From HK1 sp965215295 (GTDB lineage: Bacteria > Pseudomonadota > Gammaproteobacteria > HK1): a stretch of DNA of 64,000 bases. The notes under the pieces were generated by a model. It was not told the DNA's origin. It worked only from the letters and a program-made list of their open reading frames with translations, and did no database searches. Of the stretch, positions 1 through 8,891 are shown one piece after another (the first letter of the stretch is position 1; every line of letters begins with the position of its first letter). The translations under genes and the position numbers were made by a program. Location of the stretch: NCBI GenBank assembly GCA_965215295.1, contig OZ244045.1, forward strand, positions 2,914,001-2,978,000. The letters run 5' to 3'.

Positions 1-2
1 CC

Positions 3-482
3 GACGAGGACTTCATCCGGCGCATGACCAGCACCTTCCTCATCCGGGACCCGGAACGTTCGATCCCGTCCTACTACCGGCTCGACCCCGGCGTGACCCT
101 GGAAGAGATCGGCTGCGAGGCCCAGTACCGCCACTTCGAGCGGGTGAGCGAGATCACCGGGGAGACGCCGGTGGTGATCGACGCGGCAGACCTCGCCGAG
201 GACGCGGCCGGTACCCTGCGCGCATACTGCCGGGCGCTGGAGCTGCCCTTCATGCCGCAGGCGCTGGAGTGGGACGAGAAGCTGCCGGCCGCGTGGCAGG
301 ACCTGAGCTGGTGGCACGCCGACCTCGCCGGCTCCCGGGGCATCGCCAAGCCCGCTCGCCCGGCCGGCTCCGGTCGCCCCGGACTGGACGCCGCGCCCCA
401 CCTGCGCGACTACTACGAGCATCACCTGCCCTTCTACCGGAAGATGCGGGCGCATCGACTCGCCCCGGCATCGCGTGCCTGA
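3..482 (+). CDS. Sulfotransferase family protein, C-terminal part
   Basis: The reading frame is open from the window edge, so the N-terminus, including the 5'-phosphosulfate loop, lies outside. The visible segment begins DEDFIRRM and continues STFLIRDPERSIPSYYRL, which resembles the 3'-phosphate-binding strand and helix of PAPS-dependent sulfotransferases (arginine and serine in an RDP-x-x-S-x-x-S setting). The tail, with FYRKM near the end, looks like the end of the bacterial sulfotransferase fold. The likely role is transfer of a sulfuryl group from PAPS to a small-molecule acceptor in the cytoplasm; the substrate cannot be inferred. No neighbour on the same strand suggests a pathway. Confidence 0.7.
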   Translation, partial: DEDFIRRMTSTFLIRDPERSIPSYYRLDPGVTLEEIGCEAQYRHFERVSEITGETPVVIDAADLAEDAAGTLRAYCRALELPFMPQALEWDEKLPAAWQDLSWWHADLAGSRGIAKPARPAGSGRPGLDAAPHLRDYYEHHLPFYRKMRAHRLAPASRA

Positions 483-881
483 TCCACACGACGAGATCAT
501 CCCGACCGCCCCATTCCCCGCACGCCGATGATTCGAACCGGACGGTCACCGGGCGCCGGAAAACGGGTGCGCAGGGTTGCATGCGCTTGCGCGATCGCAT
601 CCGTCCTGCCGCGGGGCGGCGTCGAACGCCGGCCGCCGCGGGCCGGCGCCTTGATCGGTCGAGACGTTCGGAGGGCGTTCGTTCCCGCCTCCGGGGAACG
701 AGTCGAGCCCAACGCCTACACGACGAGAGACTTCCGTACCTGTCGCACTCCCTCCGCCTCCGCCAATCTACGCCTCCGATGATGACGTTTGGGACTCCGG
801 ACAGAGCCGTGATACCGTCATTCACAGTCGTTGTCCGGCGGCCCGGGGTGACCGACCAACAGACCGCGGTGAGCACGAATC
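483..881. other. Intergenic region, no gene recognised
   Basis: GC-rich sequence between the sulfotransferase gene and the coiled-coil gene. Several frames are open, as expected at this base composition, but none shows a recognisable protein or a good ribosome-binding site. A GGTGA element just upstream of 882 is the likely ribosome-binding site of the next gene. Confidence 0.5.
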
Positions 882-1595
882 ATGAGCGACAGCAGCGACA
901 GCGTCTTCGACACCCTCGACACCGCCCGCGACCTCGAAGCCACGGGCATCGAGCGGCCACAAGCCGAGGCCATCGCACGAGCCATCGGGCACGCCGGCGA
1001 CCGACTCACGACCAAAACCGACTTCGAACGGCTCGAAGCCACGACCAAAGCCGACCTCGAACGGTTCGAAGCCGCGACCAAGGCCGACTTCGAACGGCTC
1101 GAAGCCGCGACCAAGACCGACCTCGAACGGCTCGAAGCCGCGACCAAGACCGACCTCGAACGGTTCGAAGCCGCGACCAAGGCCGAGTTCGAACGGCTCG
1201 AAACCGCGACCAAGGCCGAGTTCGAACGGTTCGAAACCGCGACCAAGGCCGAGTTCGAACGGTTCGAAACCGCGATCAGGACCGACTTCGAACGGTTCGA
1301 AACCGCGATCAGGACCGACTTCGAACGGCTTGAAGCCACTACCGCGACCAAGGCCGACCTCGAACGGCTCGAGGCCACGACGAAGGCCGACTTCGAACGG
1401 CTTGAAGCCACTGCCGCGACCAAGGCCGACCTCGAACGGCTCGAGGCCACGACGAAGGCCGACTTCGAGCGGCTCGAAGCCACTGCCGCGACCAAGACCG
1501 ACCTTGCCAACCTGCGCGCCGACATGTACCGCGCCTTGTGGATTCAAGGCGCGGGTATCATCGCCATCGTCACCGCACTGGAATTCCTGCCATAG
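882..1595 (+). CDS. DUF1640-like coiled-coil protein with 11-residue repeats
   Basis: A 237-residue protein. Residues 1-43 (FDTLDTARDLEATGI, then a QAEAIARAI segment) resemble the N-terminus of DUF1640/CCDC90-like bacterial proteins. Residues about 44-205 are near-perfect repeats of the form TKADFERLEAA: 11 residues each at first, then alternating with 13-residue variants (ATAATKADLERLE). An 11-residue period predicts a hendecad coiled coil. The C-terminus (WIQGAGIIAIVTALEFLP) is one short hydrophobic anchor, so the protein is probably a membrane-tethered rod, perhaps oligomeric. GGTGA lies about 11 bases before the ATG. The repeats are nearly identical at DNA level, so copy number may vary between strains. 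Function is unknown. Confidence 0.75.
   Translation: MSDSSDSVFDTLDTARDLEATGIERPQAEAIARAIGHAGDRLTTKTDFERLEATTKADLERFEAATKADFERLEAATKTDLERLEAATKTDLERFEAATKAEFERLETATKAEFERFETATKAEFERFETAIRTDFERFETAIRTDFERLEATTATKADLERLEATTKADFERLEATAATKADLERLEATTKADFERLEATAATKTDLANLRADMYRALWIQGAGIIAIVTALEFLP
1011..1503. repeat. 33-bp in-frame tandem repeat array inside the coiled-coil gene
   Basis: About 14 units. The first part has strict 33-bp periodicity (ACC AAG GCC GAC TTC GAA CGG CTC GAA and a linker). The last part has a higher-order unit combining 33 and 39 bp. Units differ by a few substitutions that swap Phe/Leu and Glu/Asp at fixed places and keep the heptad/hendecad chemistry. Confidence 0.9.
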
Positions 1596-1927
1596 CCGAG
1601 CAGCACCGGCGACCATCCCGCCGGTCGCCACCGGACCGGCCGCCAGCTTCGCGAGTCCCGCCTGCAAGCGTCTCGCTCACCGCCGACTTTCCGGATCATG
1701 CTCCCCGGTCGTTTTGCCGCCCATCGGTTGCCGTGCAGACATGCTCGGAAGGGGGATGGCCCGCGCGCCCGGGGAGGGGGCTTGGGTTGCGGAGTTTCAA
1801 GAGCAATTCGGTAAGGATGGCCCGCGCCCGGGGAGGGGGTCGCACAAGGGGCTTCGGGTCGAGCACGCGGAACCGATGCGGGTGGGTGGGCAAGACCGGA
1901 CTGCCGCTTCCGGTGCAGCGCGTCCAG

Positions 1928-1950
1928 AGCCTCCGCGTGGCACGGAGGCT
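1928..1950 (-). terminator. Hairpin downstream of the substrate-binding protein gene
   Basis: Perfect 8-bp inverted repeat (AGCCTCCG / CGGAGGCT) with a 7-base loop, about 85 bp past the stop of the minus-strand gene ending at 2036. There is no T-tract, so it may stabilise mRNA or assist termination rather than act as a classic intrinsic terminator. The rest of 1596-2035 is GC-rich with no recognised gene. Confidence 0.35.
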
Positions 1951-2035
1951 CCGGTGGTCAAGGTGCAAGCTGCGGACGGACGTTCCGCTCGGCCGGGAAT
2001 ATCGACTCCGGTCGACGCCGGCCGGCTCGCCGCCT

Positions 2036-3703
2036 CTAGGCGAACCACCACCGTTCGGCGTTCTTGTGGCCGTCCAGCTCCCAGTTGTTCGCGATGACCT
2101 CCGGCACAACCAGCTTGTCACTGTGCGCCAACGTGTCGGCCTCGAACAGCGGCAGGCATACGCCACCTTCGGAGTGGACGATACGCTGCATCTCGACATA
2201 CATCTCCCGGCGCTTCGCGGTATCCAGCTCGGCGCGCGCCTGCACCAGCAGCTCGTTGAACCGGCCGTGCTTCCAGAAGGTGTCGTTCCAGCTCGCATCC
2301 GCTGCGTAGACCTGCGAGAACATCCAGTTCTCGGTAGGCCGGCCGCTCCAGTAGCAGGCGCTGAAGGCCTTCTGCATCCAGACGTTGGACCAGTAGCCGT
2401 CCTCCGGCTCGCGCACCACCTCGATGTCGATACCCGCCGGGCGGGCCGACTCCCGCATCAGTTGGGCGGCGTTGACCGCACCGGGGAAACCGGTTTCGGC
2501 GGCATGGAACTTGATGCTCAGGTTCTCCATGCCGGCCTTCTTGAGGTGGAACTTCGCCTTGTCCGGATCGTATGTCCGCTGCGGCAGCTCTTCGGTGGTC
2601 GCCCGGTAGACGTTGGCCGGACCAATGGGATTGTCGTTCCCTATCTCCCCGTAGCCGAAGATGATCTTCTCGAACCACTCCTCCCGATCGATGATGTTCT
2701 TGATGGCCAGACGGACATCGTTGTTGTCGAACGGCGGGGTGTCGGTCCGCATCGGCAGAGTGATCTGCTTGTTGCCGGTGACGGAACGGATGTGAAGGCC
2801 CGGTACCCGCTTCACCCGCTCGATGATCTTCGGGTCGACCTTGCCCATGCAGTCGATGGAACCCGTCCGCAAGGCATTGAACCGCGCGGTCGGATCGGCG
2901 ATCTGCAGCGTTTCCACTTCGTCGAAGTGCGCCCGGCCCTCCTTCCAGTAGTTCGGGTTGCGCTTCGTCAAGGTACGGATGCCCGGTTCATGCTCGGCCA
3001 GCACGTAGCCGCCGGTTCCGGTTCCCGATTCCCAGTCGATGGTGCCGTCGCCCCTGGAGGGGCAGATGAGGAGATGGTAGTCGCTCATCAGGAACGGGAA
3101 GTCGGCGTCGCCGCCCTTCAGCCGCACCGTGACTCCATGCTTTCCATCCGCCTCGACCGCCTCGACTCCGTCCAGAATGGCCTTGGCCGCCGACTTCGAA
3201 TCCTCGGTCAGATGGTGCCGGAGGGAGTCGACGACGTCCTGGGAATCGAGCGTCTTGCCGTTGTGGAATTCGACGCCCTTTCGAATCTTGAACATCCATG
3301 TCTTCGCATCGGTGCTGGCGTCCCAGCTCTCCGCCAGCTCCGGAATCAGCTCGCCGGTGGTGGACACCACGGTCAGGTTGTTGCAGACCTGACCGAATAG
3401 CACATTGATCATGTAGGAGTCCAGAATGAGCCCGGGATCCAGAACGTCGCTGGTCGCGCCGCCGGTGATGCCGAGACGCAGCCGGCCTCCCTTCTTCGGC
3501 GTCGCCGCCCACGCCTTGTTGAATACGGACGTTGCGGCGGTCGTGGACAGACCGAGCGCGATGGCGGCCACCATGAAGTCACGACGGCCAATCCTTCCCG
3601 ATGCCAGGGACGACCGGAGCCGGTCGATCCTGCTCACCGCTTCTCTATCCGAAACCTCGGTGACCGGATCCATCGTTGCGTGTTCCTCGAATTTCCGGGA
3701 CAT
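2036..3703 (-). CDS. ABC transporter substrate-binding protein, peptide/nickel (SBP_bac_5) family, Tat-exported
   Basis: A 555-residue periplasmic solute receptor. The start at 3703 is chosen because AGGAG lies 9 bases upstream. The N-terminal region carries a twin-arginine stretch (GRIGRRDFMVAA) followed by a hydrophobic segment ending AWA, typical of a Tat signal although preceded by about 45 extra residues. The mature part has the family pattern ELAESWDASTDAKTWMFKIR with FHNGKTLDSQDVVDSL. It is clearly paralogous to the product of 18792-20330: both contain NADFPF or DADFPF before SDYHL, GNDxPIGP, and REPxDGYWSNVW. No permease or ATPase gene is adjacent, so it is an orphan receptor that may use the transporter encoded at 20564-24246 (inference). 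Confidence 0.9.
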   Translation of the reverse strand: MSRKFEEHATMDPVTEVSDREAVSRIDRLRSSLASGRIGRRDFMVAAIALGLSTTAATSVFNKAWAATPKKGGRLRLGITGGATSDVLDPGLILDSYMINVLFGQVCNNLTVVSTTGELIPELAESWDASTDAKTWMFKIRKGVEFHNGKTLDSQDVVDSLRHHLTEDSKSAAKAILDGVEAVEADGKHGVTVRLKGGDADFPFLMSDYHLLICPSRGDGTIDWESGTGTGGYVLAEHEPGIRTLTKRNPNYWKEGRAHFDEVETLQIADPTARFNALRTGSIDCMGKVDPKIIERVKRVPGLHIRSVTGNKQITLPMRTDTPPFDNNDVRLAIKNIIDREEWFEKIIFGYGEIGNDNPIGPANVYRATTEELPQRTYDPDKAKFHLKKAGMENLSIKFHAAETGFPGAVNAAQLMRESARPAGIDIEVVREPEDGYWSNVWMQKAFSACYWSGRPTENWMFSQVYAADASWNDTFWKHGRFNELLVQARAELDTAKRREMYVEMQRIVHSEGGVCLPLFEADTLAHSDKLVVPEVIANNWELDGHKNAERWWFA

Positions 3704-4278
3704 GGCTGAATACTCCTGTCGGATGGAAGGCAAATGCCTGGCTCGGGGCTCACGGAGACGGGTCGATCGTGTTCTGGCCATGGGCTCGTCGAGGGTGGCT
3801 CGTGCTCATGGTCGTGCGGGCCACTTCAACCTCGAACCTCCCGAACCCGCTCGCGCTCGCAGATCCCCGGACGGCCGGAGTCTCCGTGTCCCTTCACGAG
3901 GCAATGCCGGGGAAGGGTACCAGAGCGCGGCTGATATGCAGCATGTCCGCATCGTCCAGTCGACCATCGCGGCGGATGGCCCGCGCAAGCCATTGTCGGC
4001 GGATGGAACGACCCGTAGCCGGAACAGAGGACTCGCGGCGGTCACGGTGGAGGGCACCGGGACGATGGTCACCGTGGCGTGGTTGGCGAAGAGGTCGGAT
4101 TGAACGACCACGGCCGGGCATCGCGGGTCCGAGGCTTGCTCCCGGCATCCGCCGGCCGGCCAGCCAGCCGGCTTGACCGGGAAACCGTCAAGGCACTAAC
4201 TTTCCCGTCGGGCCAGTCAGCGGGTGCCGGTCGGAATGCCGGCAATGGCCCTTCCTCACTCTCTCCGGCGGCCCCCTG
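3704..4278. other. Intergenic region between divergent genes, promoter-bearing
   Basis: 575 bp between the divergently transcribed substrate-binding protein gene and icd. No protein is recognised. It should hold promoters for both directions. Confidence 0.5.
4173..4202 (+). promoter_or_regulatory. Possible sigma70-type promoter for icd
   Basis: TTGACC at 4173-4178 and TAACTT at 4197-4202 are separated by 18 bp, about 75 bp before the icd ATG. The -35 match is good and the -10 match is only 3 of 6, so this is tentative. Confidence 0.25.
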
Positions 4279-5574
4279 ATGACCAGCAAGATCGACATTC
4301 CTTCCGACGGCGCGAAAATCACCATCGAGAACGGGAAGCTGCGCGTGCCGCCCAACCCCGTCATCCCCTACATCGGAGGGGACGGCATCGGCGTGGACAT
4401 ATCGCCGGTCATGATCGACGTGGTGGACGGCGCGGTGGCGAGCGCCTACGGCGGCGCGCGCAAGATCCACTGGATGGAAGTGTATGCCGGCGAGAAGGCC
4501 AACAACCTGACCGGGGCGTGGCTGCCGGACGAAACCATCGACCTCATGAAGGAGTACCTGGTCTCGATCAAGGGTCCGCTCACCACCCCCGTCGGCGGCG
4601 GAATCCGCTCGCTCAACGTGGCGGTGAGGCAGATCATGGATCTCTACGTCTGCCTGCGGCCGGTGCGCTGGTTCAAGGGCGTGCCCTCGCCGGTGCGCCA
4701 GCCGGAGCTGGTGGACATGGTGATCTTTCGCGAGAACACCGAGGACATCTACGCCGGCATCGAATTCGAGGCCGGCGGCGAGCAGAACCGGAGGTTCCTC
4801 GAGCTGTTCAAGGAGGCGTTCCCGGCGTCCTACGACAAGATCCGCTTTCCCGCGACCTCCGGCATCGGCGTCAAGCCGGTGTCCCGCGAAGGGACCGAGC
4901 GCCTGGCCCGGGCCGCCATCCGGTACGCGATCGACAACTCCCGCAAGAGCGTGACCTTCGTGCACAAGGGCAACATCATGAAGTTCACCGAAGGGGCGTT
5001 CCGCAACTGGAGCTACGAGGTGGCGGAACGCGAGTTCGGCGCCGAGACCCATACCTGGAGCGAGTGGGAGCGCACGGTGGCGGAAAAGGGGCAGGACGCC
5101 GCCGACGAAGAGCAGAAGGCGGCGCTCGGTGCCGGCCGGATCCTCTGCAAGGACGCCATCGCCGACATCACGCTCCAGCAGGTGCTTACCCGCCCCGCCG
5201 AGTTCGACGTCATCGCGACCACCAACCTCAACGGCGACTACCTGTCGGACGCACTGGCCGCCCAGGTCGGCGGCATCGGCATCGCGCCCGGCGGCAACAT
5301 CAACTACGACACCGGCCACGCGGTGTTCGAGGCCACCCACGGCACCGCTCCCAAGTACGCGGGCCGCGACATGGTCAACCCCGGCTCCCTGGTGCTCTCC
5401 GCCGAGATGATGCTGCGCTACATGGGGTGGAAGGAGGCGGCCGACCGGATCATCTCGGCCATGGACGGAGCCATCGCCGGCAAGAACGTGACCTACGACT
5501 TCGCCCGGCTGATGGACGGCGCCAACCGGGTGTCCTGCTCGGAGTTCGGCCGGGTCATGATCGGCATGATGTAA
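4279..5574 (+). CDS. icd: NADP-dependent isocitrate dehydrogenase
   Basis: A 431-residue enzyme of the TCA cycle converting isocitrate to 2-oxoglutarate and CO2. It matches E. coli-type Icd in length and motifs: IPYIGGDGIGVDI near the N-terminus, the phosphorylatable-serine region GGIRSLNVAVRQ (residues about 110-121), substrate and metal ligands VIFRENTEDIYAGIEF, and ATHGTAPKYAGRD for NADP binding. The serine in GGIRSLN corresponds to the site modified by AceK, whose gene begins 8 bases after this stop. No strong ribosome-binding site precedes the ATG. The next gene indicates control of flux between the TCA cycle and the glyoxylate shunt by reversible phosphorylation. Confidence 0.97.
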   Translation: MTSKIDIPSDGAKITIENGKLRVPPNPVIPYIGGDGIGVDISPVMIDVVDGAVASAYGGARKIHWMEVYAGEKANNLTGAWLPDETIDLMKEYLVSIKGPLTTPVGGGIRSLNVAVRQIMDLYVCLRPVRWFKGVPSPVRQPELVDMVIFRENTEDIYAGIEFEAGGEQNRRFLELFKEAFPASYDKIRFPATSGIGVKPVSREGTERLARAAIRYAIDNSRKSVTFVHKGNIMKFTEGAFRNWSYEVAEREFGAETHTWSEWERTVAEKGQDAADEEQKAALGAGRILCKDAIADITLQQVLTRPAEFDVIATTNLNGDYLSDALAAQVGGIGIAPGGNINYDTGHAVFEATHGTAPKYAGRDMVNPGSLVLSAEMMLRYMGWKEAADRIISAMDGAIAGKNVTYDFARLMDGANRVSCSEFGRVMIGMM

Positions 5575-5582
5575 GCGGGTCG

Positions 5583-7304
5583 GTGGCGAACGGACAGCTC
5601 GGCGTCGCGCGTTGTTCGCGGCTCATCTACGAAGGATTCGAACGCTACAACCGGCAGTTCCGGCGGCTGACCGACCGCGCCCGGCGGCGCTTCGAGGAAC
5701 GCGACTGGAAGGGCCAGATCCAGGACATCGGCGAGCGGGTCGAGCTGTACGACAAGTGGTGCCTGAAGATCCGGCTTCAGTTGCGCCGCGAGCTCAAGGG
5801 CGATATCGACCGGCGCGACCGCTGGCGCCAGGTGCGCGACCACTACGGCTCGCGGATCGAGAACGTGCCCGACGCGGGCTTCATGAAGACCTTCTTCAAC
5901 TCCATCAGCCGCCGCACCTTCGGCACGGTGGGCACCGACGCCATGCTCGAGTTCATCCAGCCGGCGCCGGACGAGGGACTCGAATCGCTCGCCATGCGCC
6001 GCTATCCGTGCTGGGACGACATCGAGACCAGCCTCCGGCGGATCCTCAGGGACTTCAAGTTTCGAGAGCCGTACCAGGATGCCGCCCGCGACGCGCGGTT
6101 CATGGCGGCCGAAATCCTCCGCTACGTGGACCGGCTCGGCATCGGCGCGATCGGCTTCCACCGCTTCGAATTCATCGACTCCCATTTCTTCCAGGGCGCG
6201 CGCGCCTACCTCGTGGGACGCATCATCCACGAACGCAGCCAGTTGCCGATCGTGGTGGCGCTGGAGAACACCGGACACGGCATTCGCGTCGACGCGGTGC
6301 TGCTCGAAGAGTCGCAGGTCGGCAACGTGTTCAGCTATACGCGCTCGTACTACTTCGCCAATCCGACCTCTGTCATCGGCGCGGTGCAGTTCCTGCACAC
6401 CATCCTGCCGCGCAAGCCGATCGACGAGCTGTACACCGTGCTGGGAAGGCTGCGCCAGGGCAAGACCGAGCGCTTCCGGTGCTTCTCCGCCCACCTGCGC
6501 GGGAGCCGCGACCGGTTCGTGCACACCGACGGGGACCCCGGCCTCGTGATGCACGTGTTCACCCTCCAGTCCTTCAACCTGGTGTTCAAGGTGATCCGGG
6601 ACCAGTTCGGCTATCCGAAGAACACCACCCGCGAGCAGGTCGTCTCCAAGTACAGGCTGGTGTCCAGGCACGACCACGCCGGCCGGCTCATCGATACCCA
6701 GGAATTTCTGAATCTGAAGCTGCCGATCGGTCGATTCGAGCCGCGTCTCCTGAAGGAGCTCCTCGAAGGAGCGGCGAAGACCGTCCACCGCGAGGACGAC
6801 GATCTGATCCTGAGCCGCGTCTACATCGAGCGCCGCGTGCGTCCCCTGAACCTGTATGTTCGGGAAGAAGCCCGGGACCGTGCCGAGGCGGCGATTCTGG
6901 ACTACGGGCAGGCGATCAAGGATCTCGCGGAAACCAACATCTTTCCCGGAGACCTGCTGCTGAAGAACTTCGGCGTCACCGCCTCGGGCCGCGTGGTGTT
7001 CTACGACTACGACGAGGTCGCGCTGGTGACGGACTGCCGTTTCCGCGAGCTGCCCGAACCCGACGACGACGACTTCTCCCTGATGGACCCGGGAGCCACC
7101 CGCTACATCGGGCCGCACGACGTCTTCCCCGAGGAGTTCATCAAGTTCCTCGCCATGGAGGAAGACTTGCGCAGGACGTTCCTCGAGGCCCACGGCGACC
7201 TGCTGACCGCATGGTACTGGCGGGACGTGAAGAACCGCCGGCTGGCCGGCGAGATCACCCACGTCATCCCCTACAGACGCGCCGCGTGCGTGATGGCGGC
7301 CTGA
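5583..7304 (+). CDS. aceK: Isocitrate dehydrogenase kinase/phosphatase
   Basis: A 573-residue bifunctional enzyme, close to the roughly 580 residues usual for AceK. It phosphorylates and dephosphorylates Icd. Recognisable segments include the N-terminal regulatory half (LIYEGFERYNRQF and later DAGFMKTFFNSISRRTFG), the kinase-domain start with a lysine-containing QSFNLVFKVIRDQFGYPK, and the catalytic/metal region NIFPGDLLLKNFGVT and VVFYDYDE. The GTG at 5583 is taken as the start because it lies just after the icd stop and the family N-terminus follows. The gene forms an icd-aceK operon rather than the aceBAK arrangement of E. coli. Isocitrate lyase and malate synthase genes are not in the window. 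Confidence 0.95.
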   Translation: MANGQLGVARCSRLIYEGFERYNRQFRRLTDRARRRFEERDWKGQIQDIGERVELYDKWCLKIRLQLRRELKGDIDRRDRWRQVRDHYGSRIENVPDAGFMKTFFNSISRRTFGTVGTDAMLEFIQPAPDEGLESLAMRRYPCWDDIETSLRRILRDFKFREPYQDAARDARFMAAEILRYVDRLGIGAIGFHRFEFIDSHFFQGARAYLVGRIIHERSQLPIVVALENTGHGIRVDAVLLEESQVGNVFSYTRSYYFANPTSVIGAVQFLHTILPRKPIDELYTVLGRLRQGKTERFRCFSAHLRGSRDRFVHTDGDPGLVMHVFTLQSFNLVFKVIRDQFGYPKNTTREQVVSKYRLVSRHDHAGRLIDTQEFLNLKLPIGRFEPRLLKELLEGAAKTVHREDDDLILSRVYIERRVRPLNLYVREEARDRAEAAILDYGQAIKDLAETNIFPGDLLLKNFGVTASGRVVFYDYDEVALVTDCRFRELPEPDDDDFSLMDPGATRYIGPHDVFPEEFIKFLAMEEDLRRTFLEAHGDLLTAWYWRDVKNRRLAGEITHVIPYRRAACVMAA

Positions 7305-7394
7305 CGGGCCGCCGGGCCACGCTCCCGGCATGCCATGGCCCAGGTCGAACACATGGCCCGCGGCCGAGCGCATCCCGCCGACGATCCTGGCAAA

Positions 7395-8492
7395 ATGCCC
7401 GGCGCCATGCGCCATTTCTCCCATATCCGGTTGCGGCGCGTCGTGCGTACCCTGCTCGAAAGGGCCGGCAGCGCACCCGCCGAGGCCGCCCAGGTCGCCG
7501 ACCATCTGGTGGACGCGAACCTGCAGGGGCACGACAGCCACGGCATCGGGATGATTCCGCACTACGTCCACGACATCACGAACGACGCCATGGCCCCGAA
7601 CACCGGGCTGTCCGTGGTGCGGGACGGCGGCGCGGTGATGCTGTTCGACGGCGGCATGGGCTTCGGGCAGCGGGTCGGCGCGGAGCTGATGGAGCGGCTG
7701 ATCGAGCGGGGGCGCGAGCTGGGAGCGGTGGTGGCGGCGCTGCGCAACGTCCACCACCTGGGCCGCATCGGCGCCTACGCGGAGATGGCGGTGGCGGCGG
7801 GTCTCGTGTCCATCCACTTCGTGAACGTCACCGGCCACCCGCCGCTCGTCGCCCCCTACCGCGGGAGCCAGGCCCGGTTCGGCACCAACCCGATCTGCAT
7901 CGGGGTGCCCGGCACCTCGCGCCATGAGCCGTTTCTGCTCGATATGGCGACGAGCCTCATCGCCCTGGGCAAGGTCCGGGTCGCACTCAACAAGGGCGAG
8001 CAAATCGCGCCGGGGACGCTGGTGGACGCGCAGGGCCGGCCGACGACGAGCCCGAAGGTGATGTTCCCGGACGACGAGGCGTTGCGCGGGGCGCTGCTCC
8101 CGCTCGGCCTGCACAAGGGCTACGGCCTCCTCTTCGCGGCGGAGCTGCTCGCCGGTGTGGTCGGCGGCGGCGAGACCTCGAACCCGGCCACCGCGCGCCT
8201 CGACACCATCCGCAACAGCATGCTGACCGTGGTCATCGATCCGGCGTCCATGGCCGACCCGGACTGGATGGAGCGCGAGTTCGACACCATCGTCGACTAC
8301 GTGACCTCCTCGACGCCGGCAAACCCCGACGAGCCGGTCCTGGTCGCGGGCGATCCCGAGCGGACGACGATGGAAAAGCGGTTGGCGGAAGGCATCCCGG
8401 TCGATCCGGTCACCTGGGACGGCATCCTCGACGCCGGCGAACTCGTCGGCTTCCACCGCAGCGAAGCCGAAGCCCTCGTCTCCAGCGCCTGA
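7395..8492 (+). CDS. Ldh2-family (malate/L-lactate/ureidoglycolate-type) NAD(P)-dependent oxidoreductase
   Basis: About 365 residues of the malate/L-sulfolactate dehydrogenase (Ldh2) family, which is unrelated to classical MDH/LDH. Motifs seen: AAQVADHLVDANLQGHDSHG near residue 40 with the catalytic His of the GHxSHG type, RNVHHLGRIGAYAEMA, FGTNPICIGVP, and LPLGLHKGYGLLFAAELLAG. It probably oxidises a 2-hydroxy acid with NAD(P)+; the substrate is not predictable. The start is uncertain between the ATG at 7395 and that at 7407, and neither has a convincing ribosome-binding site. It follows aceK by about 90 bp and could be co-transcribed. Confidence 0.85.
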   Translation: MPGAMRHFSHIRLRRVVRTLLERAGSAPAEAAQVADHLVDANLQGHDSHGIGMIPHYVHDITNDAMAPNTGLSVVRDGGAVMLFDGGMGFGQRVGAELMERLIERGRELGAVVAALRNVHHLGRIGAYAEMAVAAGLVSIHFVNVTGHPPLVAPYRGSQARFGTNPICIGVPGTSRHEPFLLDMATSLIALGKVRVALNKGEQIAPGTLVDAQGRPTTSPKVMFPDDEALRGALLPLGLHKGYGLLFAAELLAGVVGGGETSNPATARLDTIRNSMLTVVIDPASMADPDWMEREFDTIVDYVTSSTPANPDEPVLVAGDPERTTMEKRLAEGIPVDPVTWDGILDAGELVGFHRSEAEALVSSA

Positions 8493-8507
8493 AGCGTCCC
8501 GCGAGTC

Positions 8508-8600
8508 TGGCCCGCGGGGTCTGCACCACGGGTCACGGGTCTGGCCCACGAGTCTGCACCACGGGCCTGCACCACGGGTCTGCACCACGGGCCTGGCTCG
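8508..8600. repeat. Short direct repeats downstream of the Ldh2-family gene
   Basis: The motif TCTGCACCACGGG occurs several times with variants (GCCTGCACCACGGG, GTCTGGCCCACGAG) in a 90-bp stretch starting just after the stop codon at 8492. The array is imperfect and has no coding sense. Confidence 0.7.
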
Positions 8601-8662
8601 CAGCTCTTGCCGGTCTCTGGCCGTGGACGCGGAGCTCCGGTATCCGGCTTTCAGCGGTACGG

Positions 8663-8752
8663 CATGATTCCGCTCGCTTCCGTGCCCGGGGGAATGGCGA
8701 GTGGGTCAGACGACTCACCCGATCGGAACAACGGCCTCTTTCGGCCGCTTGC
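8663..8752. mobile_element. Degenerate solo end of an IS66-family element
   Basis: This 90-bp stretch closely resembles the right end of the complete IS66 element found at 46880-46970. Both read ATGATTCCGCTCGC, then a G-rich block, then a CAACGGCCT block close to a CCGCTT terminus. The terminal TTAC has decayed to TTGC. No transposase and no opposite end are visible nearby, so this is a relic of an old insertion or deletion. The rest of 8493-8891 shows no gene. Confidence 0.6.
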
Positions 8753-8891
8753 TTCGCTCTTGCGGGAAATCTTCGGTCTTGCGGGAAGTGGCCGGGGCGC
8801 CGGGGGCGTTGACCGGCACGCCCTCGGTGACGCCCGTCCCGCGCCGTGATGCTTGCGGTCGAGCCGGGTTCCTGCGCAGGACGCCCCCGGC

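Noticed and set aside
822..1667. Repetitive minus-strand frames (FEVGLGRGFEP-type) opposite the coiled-coil gene
   Set aside because: The 33-bp repeat leaves several frames open. Only the plus frame has a family-like N-terminus, a membrane anchor and a ribosome-binding site.
5493..8588. A 1031-codon open frame on the minus strand opposite aceK and the Ldh2-family gene
   Set aside because: It is antisense to two well-recognised proteins, has no family resemblance and is a usual by-product of GC-rich codon usage.
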